Source of the DNA: Pseudomonas sp. G34
Lineage (GTDB): Bacteria > Pseudomonadota > Gammaproteobacteria > Pseudomonadales > Pseudomonadaceae
Assembly: GCF_031119625.1 (NCBI RefSeq)
Contig: NZ_JAVHZV010000010.1
Location: forward strand, 332,475-396,474
Direction of reading: 5' to 3'
Length of the DNA: 64,000 nt
A program made the translations under genes and the position numbers. The notes under the pieces are model-generated. The model was not told the origin of the DNA. It saw only the letters and a list, made by a program, of their open reading frames with translations, and did not search any database. Below are positions 54,388-62,260 of the stretch, piece by piece. Numbering within the stretch: position 1 is the stretch's first letter; every line of letters begins with the position of its first letter.

Positions 54388-55069
54388 TCGCAAAGCCTCT
54401 GACGAATACCTCCAGAAGCTACATGCCAACGGGGCCGTTGATCGCGACGGAAAACTGATTAACGAGCGTAATGTTTATGTTCAGGGTGCCGAGGGGCTGG
54501 TCGATCTGGCATTGGATGGTGTAGGTTCGGCCGTAGGAAGGGCTGTAAGCGGTATCTGGTCGAGCGCGGACAGAATCAATGCCAACTCAGGGCGGCCGAA
54601 GAACAATCCGGAAACCATTGATCCCGGGCGAGCACCGGATCATAGTTGGGGGCAGCCGAGTGCTGCCTCAGGTGCAAAAGGGAACGCTGCGGTAGCAACA
54701 GAAGCTAATAACGCTCTCAGTGCTGCGAAAGGAGTTGTTGCCTCGCGAGTCAATGTGCGGACGGGCGCTGCAAACGTCAAGGGTAGTGGACTTGAGTACG
54801 CTTGGAAAAAGCATGGTGGCGCTTGGGGCGAGAATAAATCTGCTTTTACAATTTCCAAGGATGAATTGAAGGTTGTTCTGCAGAGTCCACAGGTCGTCAA
54901 GACGCCTGCGTACCAATCACCAATGTCTGGTAATTTTATTCGAACAGTTGATATGGGACGGCCTATTGGAATTGATGCCAAAGCTGGGGGGCAGCCTACA
55001 AATTTCATGACAGTGATTACTGATTCAAAAGGTAATTTGGTGAACACATTTCCTGGAAAGACTCTCTAA
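54374..55069 (+). pseudogene. Truncated CdiA fragment with C-terminal toxin module
   Basis: An open frame of 231 codons without a proper start begins inside the palindrome; CdiA-like sequence starts at 54389 (RKASDEYLQKLHANGAV). LVDLALDGVGSAVGRAVSG is a pre-toxin linker, and SGLEYAWKKHGGAWGENKSA to the end (NFMTVITDSKGNLVNTFPG) looks like an intact toxin domain. TTG at 54512 could start a shorter product. Its partner immunity gene starts 2 bp after the stop. An orphan cdiA-CT that could be used only after recombination with a full-length cdiA, or a silent fragment. Confidence 0.65.
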
Positions 55070-55071
55070 TC

Positions 55072-55392
55072 ATGTATTGCTTAATGGTATGGGATAAGAG
55101 CCTAGCATCCATCGGGCGAGATGGTTGCCTTGATAAAATTGAGATTCCTTTGGATGTGGCAAATTTTTTCTTTCGGCTTGATGCCGAGCAATTTCCAATC
55201 CTTTCCAGCTTAAGCTTTGATGACTACGATATGTTCTCTGGGGCGCAGATTGACTCGCTTGTAAATGAGTTGTTTGCTGTTGCTAGTATAAACCCTTTAG
55301 TTTCTGAAGTGGTTAAATTAATGGTGGATCTGATGCTTAAGGCGAAGTCTTTAAGAAAAAATGTTTTGTTTGATCCGTTTAGGGCGGATTGA
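55072..55392 (+). CDS. Orphan CDI immunity-like protein
   Basis: A protein of 106 residues, low GC, no family recognised. LASIGRDGCLDKIEIPLDV at the start and a helical C-terminus (VSEVVKLMVDLMLKAKSL). It starts two bp after the orphan toxin module and probably encodes the matching immunity protein, retained because it protects against siblings that deliver this toxin. Function inferred from position and size. Confidence 0.6.
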   Translation: MYCLMVWDKSLASIGRDGCLDKIEIPLDVANFFFRLDAEQFPILSSLSFDDYDMFSGAQIDSLVNELFAVASINPLVSEVVKLMVDLMLKAKSLRKNVLFDPFRAD

Positions 55393-55481
55393 TTGCTGCA
55401 AAAGCCACTGCTAGCCTTGAAAAAGAGGCCGGCATTTACTTCGGACAGCAGAGAAAATATTGGCCCCAAAGTACAAAGTAA
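55383..55481 (+). pseudogene. Third toxin C-terminal remnant
   Basis: In another frame, overlapping the end of the 55072-55392 gene, codons read IAAKATASLEKEAGIYFGQ and end at TAA 55479-55481. No start and no following immunity gene. It looks like the 3' tip of a further lost toxin. Confidence 0.4.
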
Positions 55482-55504
55482 TAATAGAGAATAATAGGGA
55501 AAAT

Positions 55505-55558
55505 AATAGGGGACAGACCACGATTAACCCTCCTCTAAATCGTGGTCTGTCCCCTATT
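55505..55558. repeat. Perfect 21-bp-arm palindrome (GGGGACAGACCACG type)
   Basis: Arms containing AATAGGGGACAGACCACG match exactly in inverted orientation around a 12-nt loop. Next in the array of palindromes; lies between the last toxin remnant and the lipoprotein gene. Confidence 0.9.
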
Positions 55559-55649
55559 GTTCTGAAACTTGCAGCAGTTGATATCAGGGCCTCGCCTCCG
55601 AGCTTGGCCTTTTCTTACCGATGGAGCGCTTTACAGCTCAAGGACGTTC

Positions 55650-56291
55650 ATGAAAAAAATCAGTTTTATCCTATTGGCCGGTGCGCTCGCAGGCTGCAAC
55701 AGCATCTCCTCCGTCCCGTACGTAGAACCGAGCCCGTCTGCCGATACCGCCAAGGTTCGGGTGATCACGAATTCGAGCGTCTACGGCGACAGCCTCACCG
55801 AAAACTGCATTCCGAAGATCCGCCACAAGATGGCGGTGTCTGGCCGGCAGTATGAAAGCGGACGCATGCACGAGACGTATCCCCAGTTTCCGCTGCAGCC
55901 GAAGACGGTAGAGGGAATGCCGAAGCGTATGGCGCCGAAGATGATCGATCTGAAGCCCGGCATCCGTATGGCGGAAGGGATGTACGTTGAAGTCGCTACC
56001 GAGTATCTCGTGCCGACTAACGCACCCTTCATGATCTCAACCCTAGGCGCGGTGATGGGCAGCTACGGCAGCACCCAGCCGACTTGCCCTATGGATGCGA
56101 AGGTCTTCGACCTTGAGGCGGGAAATAGCTACGAGGTCTTCGTGGGCATGGGGCCAGGGCAGACCCCAGAGGGAGCGAAGCTGTTCTGTGCCCTGGCTGT
56201 GCGGAAGATGCTACCAATCGGGAACACTGGAGAGGCGTTGCCTTTAGTGGTCGAGCCCAAGCCGGCGCCGAAGGCGAAGTGTAAAAGTTAA
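55650..56291 (+). CDS. Predicted lipoprotein of unknown function
   Basis: A protein of 213 residues. Start ATG of MKKISFILL, with lipobox LAGALAGC (Cys near residue 16). The mature part has a ENCIPKIRHKMAVSGRQYESG segment and a YEVFVGMGPGQTPEGAKLFC segment, with four or more Cys in total. Higher GC than the flanking toxin genes. No family recognised. Ends at a terminator 10 bp later. Confidence 0.75.
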   Translation: MKKISFILLAGALAGCNSISSVPYVEPSPSADTAKVRVITNSSVYGDSLTENCIPKIRHKMAVSGRQYESGRMHETYPQFPLQPKTVEGMPKRMAPKMIDLKPGIRMAEGMYVEVATEYLVPTNAPFMISTLGAVMGSYGSTQPTCPMDAKVFDLEAGNSYEVFVGMGPGQTPEGAKLFCALAVRKMLPIGNTGEALPLVVEPKPAPKAKCKS

Positions 56292-56300
56292 TCGTCGAGC

Positions 56301-56324
56301 CCCGCCATTGTGCGGGATTTTTTT
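56301..56324 (+). terminator. Terminator after lipoprotein gene
   Basis: CCCGC-CATTGT-GCGGG followed by A and seven T. Confidence 0.8.
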
Positions 56325-56387
56325 GCTGATCATCTATTACGTAGAGTTTGTAACAACTCAACTTGGAGGGCCAATAAGGGACAGACC

Positions 56388-57707
56388 CTGAGGAATCCCC
56401 ACAAAATATCTATTCAGATCAATCGGATAGCTTGAGGATGCCTGCATGAATCGGGCAGTTTGGTAGTCGCCAAACCAACCAACCCCCGAGACTCATGCAG
56501 GCAGTACGATTCTTACACAAGGCATTTTCCCAAGCACTCCCCACTGTTCACGCCAAGCGACTGACCGCGCTGATGAGTTGCGTCAGCGCCTTGTTGCATG
56601 GGCATCGCCTGACCCTGACCGATCTGGGCAGGGCCATGCCTGGGGAGGCTTACACCAAGCATTCGATCAAGCGCGTGGATCGCTTGTTGGGTAACGCCCA
56701 GCTTCAGTCGGAGCGTCCGCTGTTCTACTGGAAAATGCTGACTGCGCTGCTTGGCTCCCTGCATCATCCCTTGATCCTGGTGGATTGGTCACCGATCAAT
56801 GCGGCTTCTGATCTTTACTTGCTGCGCGCTTCGATACCGCTGGCCGGAAGGGCGTTGCCCGTTTATGAGAGCGTGCATGATCGTGAAGGCTGCCCCCAAC
56901 GTCAGAAACAACTACTCGATGCGCTTGAGCTTATGCTCCCCGATCAATGCGTGCCGATCCTAGTGACAGATGCCGGGTTTCGTCGCCCCTGGTTCCAGGC
57001 TGTTGAAGCCAAGGGTTGGTATTACGTGGGACGTGTACGCAATCGTGATCTGTATCGCGACGAGCAAAATCAATGGCAGCCGATCAAGCAGCTCTACCAG
57101 CGGACAACCTCGACAGCGCGCTCGCTTGGACAAATCGAGATGACGCGCAGGGCGCCGCACAAGGTTGCGTTGTACGGCATTCACCAACCGCCCAAGGGCA
57201 GAAAGCATCGACGCGTGACGGGCAGCATTGCGCGCAGCAAGCTCAGCCGGCAGAACGCTCGCCGTGAACAAGAGCCCTGGTTGCTCGCCAGCAACCTGCC
57301 ACCAGCCAACTGGACGGCACACCAGATAGTGGGTGTCTACCGCAAGCGGATGCAGATCGAGGAAGGTTTTCGCGATGTGAAAAGCCTACGCTTCGGCTTT
57401 GCTTTCGATCTGCACCGGACGCGCTGCCCACGCCGTATCGAGAGCCTGCTGCTGATCGCCGCACTGGCTTGTTATGCGCTGTACCTGGTTGGCCTTCAGG
57501 CTAAAACGACAGGCAGTTCGTACCGCTTTCAGAGCAACAGCATTAAGTATAGAACCGTGCTGTCACTCTGGCGTATCGGCCTTGAATACCTCAGGCGCTC
57601 GGCCAGCGATCTATCTTGTTCGGCACTCGCCAAGATGGAGCTATTGCTGCGTGACGAGGTACACCAAAAAGCTCAGGTGCTGGAGTAGATTTGTGGGGAT
57701 TCCTCAG
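56388..57707 (+). mobile_element. IS4-family insertion sequence, 1320 bp
   Basis: Terminal inverted repeats CTGAGGAATCCCCACAAA (left) and the exact complement (right) bound the element. The 9-bp direct repeat GGACAGACC immediately outside both ends (56379-56387 and 57708-57716) is the target duplication. The target is itself part of a GGGACAGACCACG palindrome arm. One transposase gene; the element appears intact and so may be recent. Confidence 0.93.
56495..57688 (+). CDS. IS4-family transposase
   Basis: A protein of 397 residues. DDE-type catalytic residues: Asp in LVDWSPIN, Asp in LVTDAGF and Glu in EEGFRDVKS (the YREK-like region YRKRMQIEEGF of IS4 transposases). The N-terminal part contains the helical DNA-binding segment (DRLLGNAQLQSERPLFYWK). 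Full length with no frameshift. Confidence 0.92.
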   Translation: MQAVRFLHKAFSQALPTVHAKRLTALMSCVSALLHGHRLTLTDLGRAMPGEAYTKHSIKRVDRLLGNAQLQSERPLFYWKMLTALLGSLHHPLILVDWSPINAASDLYLLRASIPLAGRALPVYESVHDREGCPQRQKQLLDALELMLPDQCVPILVTDAGFRRPWFQAVEAKGWYYVGRVRNRDLYRDEQNQWQPIKQLYQRTTSTARSLGQIEMTRRAPHKVALYGIHQPPKGRKHRRVTGSIARSKLSRQNARREQEPWLLASNLPPANWTAHQIVGVYRKRMQIEEGFRDVKSLRFGFAFDLHRTRCPRRIESLLLIAALACYALYLVGLQAKTTGSSYRFQSNSIKYRTVLSLWRIGLEYLRRSASDLSCSALAKMELLLRDEVHQKAQVLE

Positions 57708-57887
57708 GGACAGACCACGTTTATAGCTCTAGGTAAGAGGGACAGATTTATTTTGGCTCATGGAAAATGCTGAATAAAGTCCAGTGGGTTCGAGTTAGAC
57801 GCTACTTGCTCGCCTGCTGCCGCTATATCGGGTTGAACATGGGATCGAGCCGAAAATAAAGGGGCAGATCTAGATCTGCCCCTTTTT
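57708..57887. repeat. Right-hand palindrome cluster beside the IS
   Basis: Holds the second half of the interrupted GGGACAGACCACG arm, a GAGGGACAGATTTATTTT arm (57737) and a perfect 28-bp palindrome (AAAGGGGCAGATC and mirror, 57858-57885) with a T-tract, which also looks like a bidirectional terminator for galM. No gene is seen. Confidence 0.7.
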
Positions 57888-57905
57888 CGTTATAAACGCC
57901 CGTCC

Positions 57906-59054
57906 TCACTTCACCGAAAACTTGAACACCGTGTTCTGCGTATACGTCTGCCCCGGATCAAGTCGTGTGGAGGCGAACGTCGGCTGGTTCGGCGCATCCG
58001 GGAAGTGTTGGGTTTCCAGGGTGAAGGCGCTCCAGTGGGCGTAGGTCTTGCCGGCTTTGCCCTTCACCGTGCCGTCCAGGAAGTTGCTGGTGTAGAACTG
58101 CACGCCCGGCTCGGTGGTGTAGAGCTGCAGGAGGCGGCCGGAGGCGGGGTCGTGGACTTCGGCGGCGAGTTGCTTGATGTCGCCTTTGGTATCCAGCGCC
58201 CAGTTGAAGTCGAAGCCGCCCTGTTTGGCTTCGGCGAATTTGAGCTGCTCGTGGTCGTCCTTGATGTGCTGGCCGATGGGCGTCGGTTTGCTGAAGTCCA
58301 TCGGCGTGCCTTTGACCGGGGCCAGTTCGCCGGTGGGGATCAGCGTCTTGTTGACCGGCGTGTAGTGGCTGGCGTGCAGGGTGGCGACCTGCTTGAGCAT
58401 GTCGCCGTTGCCGGCCCCGGCGAGGTTGAAGTAGCTGTGGTTGGTGAGGTTGACCACGGTGGGTTTGTCGGTGGTGGCCTTGTAGTCGATGTGCAGTTCG
58501 TTGTTGTCGGTGAGGCGGTAGGTGACTTCGGTTTTCAGGTTGCCGGGAAAGCCCATCTCGCCGTCCTTGGACAGGTAGGTGAGGGTCACGCCGACCGAAT
58601 CTTTATCCTTCACCGGTTTGGCTTCCCAGACCTTCTTGTCGAACCCTTCAGCGCCGCCGTGCAGGGCGTTCGGGCCGTCGTTGAGCGGCACCTGGTAGCG
58701 CTTGCCGTCGAGTTCGAAGGCGCCGCCCGCCAGGCGATTGCCGAAGCGGCCGATGGTGGCGCCGAAGAACGCCGTGCCGGCCTCGTAACCCTGTACGTCA
58801 TCGAAACCCAGCACCACGTCTTCGACCTTGCCGTTCTTGTCCGGCACTTCCAGCGCCTGTAGCACACCGCCGTAGGTGATGATGGTGGCCTGCATGCCAT
58901 GGCTGTTGCGCAACTGATACTGCTCGACAGGCGTGCCGTCGCGGGTCTTGCCGAAGGGCTTGTGTTCGCTGGTCAGCCCGGCAGCGTTGGCGCCGGTACT
59001 GGCGATGGCCAAGGAGAGGGCCAGGCCGGACAACAGGTGGTGAGGGTGGGTCAT
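57906..59054 (-). CDS. galM: Aldose 1-epimerase (galactose mutarotase), exported
   Basis: A protein of 382 residues. Signal peptide MTHPHHLLSGLALSLAIAS with cleavage near NAAG. The mutarotase beta-sandwich contains IGRFGNRLAGGAFELDG, NALHGGAEGF (catalytic His), NHSYFNLAG (second His) and the C-terminal Glu in EPGVQFYT. It interconverts alpha and beta anomers of free sugars, here in the periplasm. Stand-alone gene. Confidence 0.93.
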   Translation of the reverse strand: MTHPHHLLSGLALSLAIASTGANAAGLTSEHKPFGKTRDGTPVEQYQLRNSHGMQATIITYGGVLQALEVPDKNGKVEDVVLGFDDVQGYEAGTAFFGATIGRFGNRLAGGAFELDGKRYQVPLNDGPNALHGGAEGFDKKVWEAKPVKDKDSVGVTLTYLSKDGEMGFPGNLKTEVTYRLTDNNELHIDYKATTDKPTVVNLTNHSYFNLAGAGNGDMLKQVATLHASHYTPVNKTLIPTGELAPVKGTPMDFSKPTPIGQHIKDDHEQLKFAEAKQGGFDFNWALDTKGDIKQLAAEVHDPASGRLLQLYTTEPGVQFYTSNFLDGTVKGKAGKTYAHWSAFTLETQHFPDAPNQPTFASTRLDPGQTYTQNTVFKFSVK

Positions 59055-59322
59055 GGTCGAACTTCCTTTTATTGTTGTGAGAGTCGTTCTAACGCAAGCG
59101 GCCTGGGGAGCGGGTGCCGGGCCGGAATGATCTTGATACGAAAAACAGGTTAGCTGTTATCTGACAAGTGGCTAGCCCATTCGTCTCGGCTACTCGGCCG
59201 GTTTTTGGCGAACTGCAGGCTGCCCGCGAACTAACCCGCTGAGTAGGCCATTAAGAGCGATTCATGCCGGGCGCCAAGACCTGCATTACAGCCGCCGCAG
59301 CAGACAGGGAGAAGGCTGAGCC

Positions 59323-59469
59323 ATGAGCGACGCACCATCCGCAGCCGGAGCGCGGGCGGTGGTCATTCAGTTGCAGCCCGAGGATCAGCGGCTGATTCCC
59401 AAGCGCCGCCTTTCAGCCGCGCAGCTGACGGATCTTCAATCCTGCCCGGTTGCCTTACCACCGGACTGA
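59323..59469 (+). CDS. Possible small ORF (48 codons)
   Basis: ATG at 59323 follows a GGGAGAAGG ribosome site and opens 48 codons (starting SDAPSAAGARAVVIQLQ) that end overlapping the 3' end of the convergent gene. Codon use is compatible with coding but no family is recognised, so it may be a gene fragment. Confidence 0.35.
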   Translation: MSDAPSAAGARAVVIQLQPEDQRLIPKRRLSAAQLTDLQSCPVALPPD

Positions 59470-59765
59470 GCCTGCGCTTGCCACTGGCGGATCGCCTGCA
59501 GCACCTGATCCTCGTAGCCGCGCAGCTTGCGCGCTTTGTAGGGCGAGGTGCTGATCGCCAGGATCGGCGCGCTGTAATGAATGGCCTCGGCCAGGCGATC
59601 CAGGTAGGCGTGGCCATCGCGGCGGTACTCGGCAAGCTCCTCCTCGTTCAGGCGGATCAGCACGCTGCAACTGATGGCGCCGTGATGGCACTCCACGTCC
59701 AGCAGCAAACCGCTGCCGTCTTCCAGCAGAAACCAGGCGTGGGGTTGGTGATCGATGACCTGCAT
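59436..59765 (-). CDS. Conserved hypothetical protein
   Basis: A protein of 109 residues, no signal or membrane segment. QPHAWFLLEDGSGLLLDVEC and later LNEEELAEYRRDGHAYLDRLAEAIHYSA form a small alpha-beta domain; not recognised. It lies 28 bp downstream of the hydrolase stop in the same direction, so may be co-transcribed with it. Confidence 0.7.
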   Translation of the reverse strand: MQVIDHQPHAWFLLEDGSGLLLDVECHHGAISCSVLIRLNEEELAEYRRDGHAYLDRLAEAIHYSAPILAISTSPYKARKLRGYEDQVLQAIRQWQAQAQSGGKATGQD

Positions 59766-59793
59766 GGTTCGTCCTCTGCCGGGCTGCGCGCGA

Positions 59794-60696
59794 TCAGCCC
59801 TGGCCGATCTTCTGCTCGGAGAACAGCGTGCGAATCGCCTCGCGGTACTCGCGGCTGCCGGTGCGCATGCTGTTGTTGTGGTTACCGCCGTCGATCAGCA
59901 GCAGGCGCTTGGGCTGGTTGGCCGCCTGGTAGAGGCTCTCGCTGAAGCGCGCCGGCACGTAGCGGTCGCCGGTGCCGTGGGCGATCAGCACCGGCACCTT
60001 GATGTCGCCGATCTTGCTCAGGGAGTCGAATTTCTGCGACAGCAGCCAGCGCACCGGCAGCGAGGTGTACTCGGCGGCCACCGCGGTGGCGGCATCGGCC
60101 AGGTTGGTGAAGGTCGATTCGATGATCAGCCCGGCCAGCGGCGGCGTATGGCGATCGCGGCCCAGGGAGTCGGCCAGGTTTACCGCCACCGCGCCGCCCA
60201 GGGAGTGCCCGTAGATAAAGCGCTTGGCCGGGTCCGGCTGCAGTTCGGTTAGGCGTTGCCAGGCGATCTCGGCGTCCTCGTAAAGGGTGCGCTCGGAAGG
60301 CAGTTCGCCGCGGCTCTCGCCGAAGCCGCGGTAGTCGATGGCCAGCACCGAAAAACCCATGGCGTGCAGCTGCTCGATGCGAAACAGCTGGCCGGTGAGG
60401 TTCCAGCGCGAGCCGTGCAGGTACAGCAGGGTCGGCGCGTCCGCCTTGCGGGCCGGCCACCACCAGGCGTGGATGTTCTGGCTGTCGCCGAACTCGGGCG
60501 CGCTGAGGGTCATGTCTTTCACGCCGGCGGGCAGGCCGTGGAACCAGCTGGCGGTGCCCGGCTCGATACGAAACACCAGCTCGCGCTCCTTTTCTTCCAG
60601 CTTGGTGCAGCCGACCGGCAGGCCGACGGCCAGGCACAGCAGCAGGCCGATGCTGAACCAGCGACGACGCAGGGTGTGGATAAGTGTGCTGGCCAT
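59794..60696 (-). CDS. Alpha/beta-hydrolase lipoprotein
   Basis: A protein of 300 residues. Start ATG of MASTLIHTLRR; lipobox LPVGC (Cys near residue 30). The alpha/beta-hydrolase core shows YLHGSRWNLTG (oxyanion loop), IYGHSLGGAVAV (nucleophile Ser in GHSLG), an Asp in HGTGDRYVP and the catalytic His in IDGGNHNN. The Bem46/YfhR-like group. Substrate unknown; anchored in the periplasmic face of a membrane. Confidence 0.87.
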   Translation of the reverse strand: MASTLIHTLRRRWFSIGLLLCLAVGLPVGCTKLEEKERELVFRIEPGTASWFHGLPAGVKDMTLSAPEFGDSQNIHAWWWPARKADAPTLLYLHGSRWNLTGQLFRIEQLHAMGFSVLAIDYRGFGESRGELPSERTLYEDAEIAWQRLTELQPDPAKRFIYGHSLGGAVAVNLADSLGRDRHTPPLAGLIIESTFTNLADAATAVAAEYTSLPVRWLLSQKFDSLSKIGDIKVPVLIAHGTGDRYVPARFSESLYQAANQPKRLLLIDGGNHNNSMRTGSREYREAIRTLFSEQKIGQG

Positions 60697-60913
60697 GGTT
60701 CTCCGCGGAGGTTGCAAACGTAACGCGCGCCGCGCTTCGCTCACGGGGGGCGCTGGGGCAGGGGCAGGTGATAGGCGAATAGACCGAAACGCCCTGCCGA
60801 CGTTCGTCGGTTTCGGCGGTTTCGGGTATCGAGTTGTTACCGCAGCATGACAGGGCTGCTGGCGCTTTCAAGCCTGCGCTATGCTGCGCCGCTGAACTCC
60901 TGCGGACGCCACC

Positions 60914-62164
60914 ATGACGCCCACTCCTGCCGATTTGCGCCGCCCGGCCGGTGCCACCCTGGTGCTCCTGGCCTCGCTGTATTGTGCCCAGGGTTTGCCG
61001 TCGGGGCTGATCGCCCATGCGTTGCCGGTGTTGCTGCGTCAGCACGGTGTGGACCTGGCCGTGATCGGGCTGCTCAAGCTGCTGGCACTGCCCTGGCTGC
61101 TCAAGGTGCTCTGGGCGCCGTGGGTGGATCGCCTGTCGTCGCGGCGCCTGGGTCATCATCGGGGCTGGATTCTACCGCTGCAGGGCACGGTGGTGGCGAT
61201 CCTGCTGGCCCTGGCACTGCTCTCGCCGGATGCGCTGTTCGGCGCACACTTGCCGCTGCTGCTTGGCCTCCTGGTGCTGGTCAACCTGGCGGCGGCAACC
61301 CAGGACATCGCCACCGACGGCCTGACCGTGCGCCTGTTGCCCGAGCGCTGGCGCGGATTGGGCAACAGCCTGCAGGTGGGCGGCTACAAGGTGGGCATGA
61401 TCGTCAGCGGCAGTGGCCTGTTGCTGGTGATCGATCGCGTGGGCTGGAACCTGTCGTTGCTGGCGCTGACCCTGCTGGTCGCCCTGATGCTGCTGCCGGT
61501 ATGGCGCTTCGCCGAAACCCGGCAATTGCCGCCTGCCAGCGCGCCGGCCGAGCCGCTGGGCGTCGGCCTGTTGTGGCGCCATTACCGCGGCCTGCTGGCG
61601 TTGCCGGGCATGGGTTTGTGGCTGGCCGTGGTGCTGACCTTCAAGCTCGGCGACGCCCTGGGCTCGCCGATGATCAAGCCGATGCTGGTGGATCAGGGCT
61701 GGAGCAATGCCGAACTGGGCCAACTGACCTTGATCAGCAGCCTGGTCGGTATCGGCGGCGCGTTGTTGGGCGGTTTGCTGTATGCGCGCCTCGGCGTGCT
61801 GCGCGCGCTGCTGATCTTCGGCGGCTTGCAGGCGCTGAGCCTGGCCGCGCTGGCGCTGCTGGTCAGCCGTGGCGGCGATGCATCGCTGGTGTATGGGCTG
61901 ACGCTGTGCGAGCAGGCGGCCGATGGCTTGTCCACAGTCGCCCTGTTCGCCGCGATGATGCGCCAGTGCCGCCCCGGCCACGAAGGTGCGGACTTCACCC
62001 TGCAGGCCTCCACGCAGATTCTGCTTGGCGGCTTCGTCGGTGCGGCCAGCGGTGTGCTGGCCAAGGCGCTGGGTTATGACGGGTTGTTCGTGTGTGCCGG
62101 CGGGCTGGGGCTGGCGGCATTGCTGCTGGTGGGGCGTTACTTTCGTCGGTATGGCTGGCGCTAG
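60914..62164 (+). CDS. MFS transporter (AmpG / RhtX-FptX-like)
   Basis: A protein of 416 residues with about 12 membrane segments. LYCAQGLPSGLIAHALPVLL in the first segment and the QDIATDGLTVRLLPERWRG loop match the AmpG/peptide-acetyl-CoA transporter branch, which also includes siderophore importers RhtX and FptX. No muropeptide or siderophore genes are adjacent, so substrate is open. It is divergent from the hydrolase gene. Confidence 0.85.
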   Translation: MTPTPADLRRPAGATLVLLASLYCAQGLPSGLIAHALPVLLRQHGVDLAVIGLLKLLALPWLLKVLWAPWVDRLSSRRLGHHRGWILPLQGTVVAILLALALLSPDALFGAHLPLLLGLLVLVNLAAATQDIATDGLTVRLLPERWRGLGNSLQVGGYKVGMIVSGSGLLLVIDRVGWNLSLLALTLLVALMLLPVWRFAETRQLPPASAPAEPLGVGLLWRHYRGLLALPGMGLWLAVVLTFKLGDALGSPMIKPMLVDQGWSNAELGQLTLISSLVGIGGALLGGLLYARLGVLRALLIFGGLQALSLAALALLVSRGGDASLVYGLTLCEQAADGLSTVALFAAMMRQCRPGHEGADFTLQASTQILLGGFVGAASGVLAKALGYDGLFVCAGGLGLAALLLVGRYFRRYGWR

Positions 62165-62182
62165 CCTGCGGATCGTCCGTAG

Positions 62183-62209
62183 CCCGGGTCGAGCGTAGCG
62201 ACACCCGGG
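62183..62209. repeat. Intergenic inverted repeat CCCGGGT...ACCCGGG
   Basis: Seven-bp arms around a 13-nt centre (CGAGCGTAGCGAC), with a weaker copy at about 62212. Common intergenic repeat in this genus; also seen near 13808. Confidence 0.6.
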
Positions 62210-62260
62210 GGATTCCTGGGTATCGCTGCGCTCAAGGCCAGGCCACGGGCCGTTGCAGTT

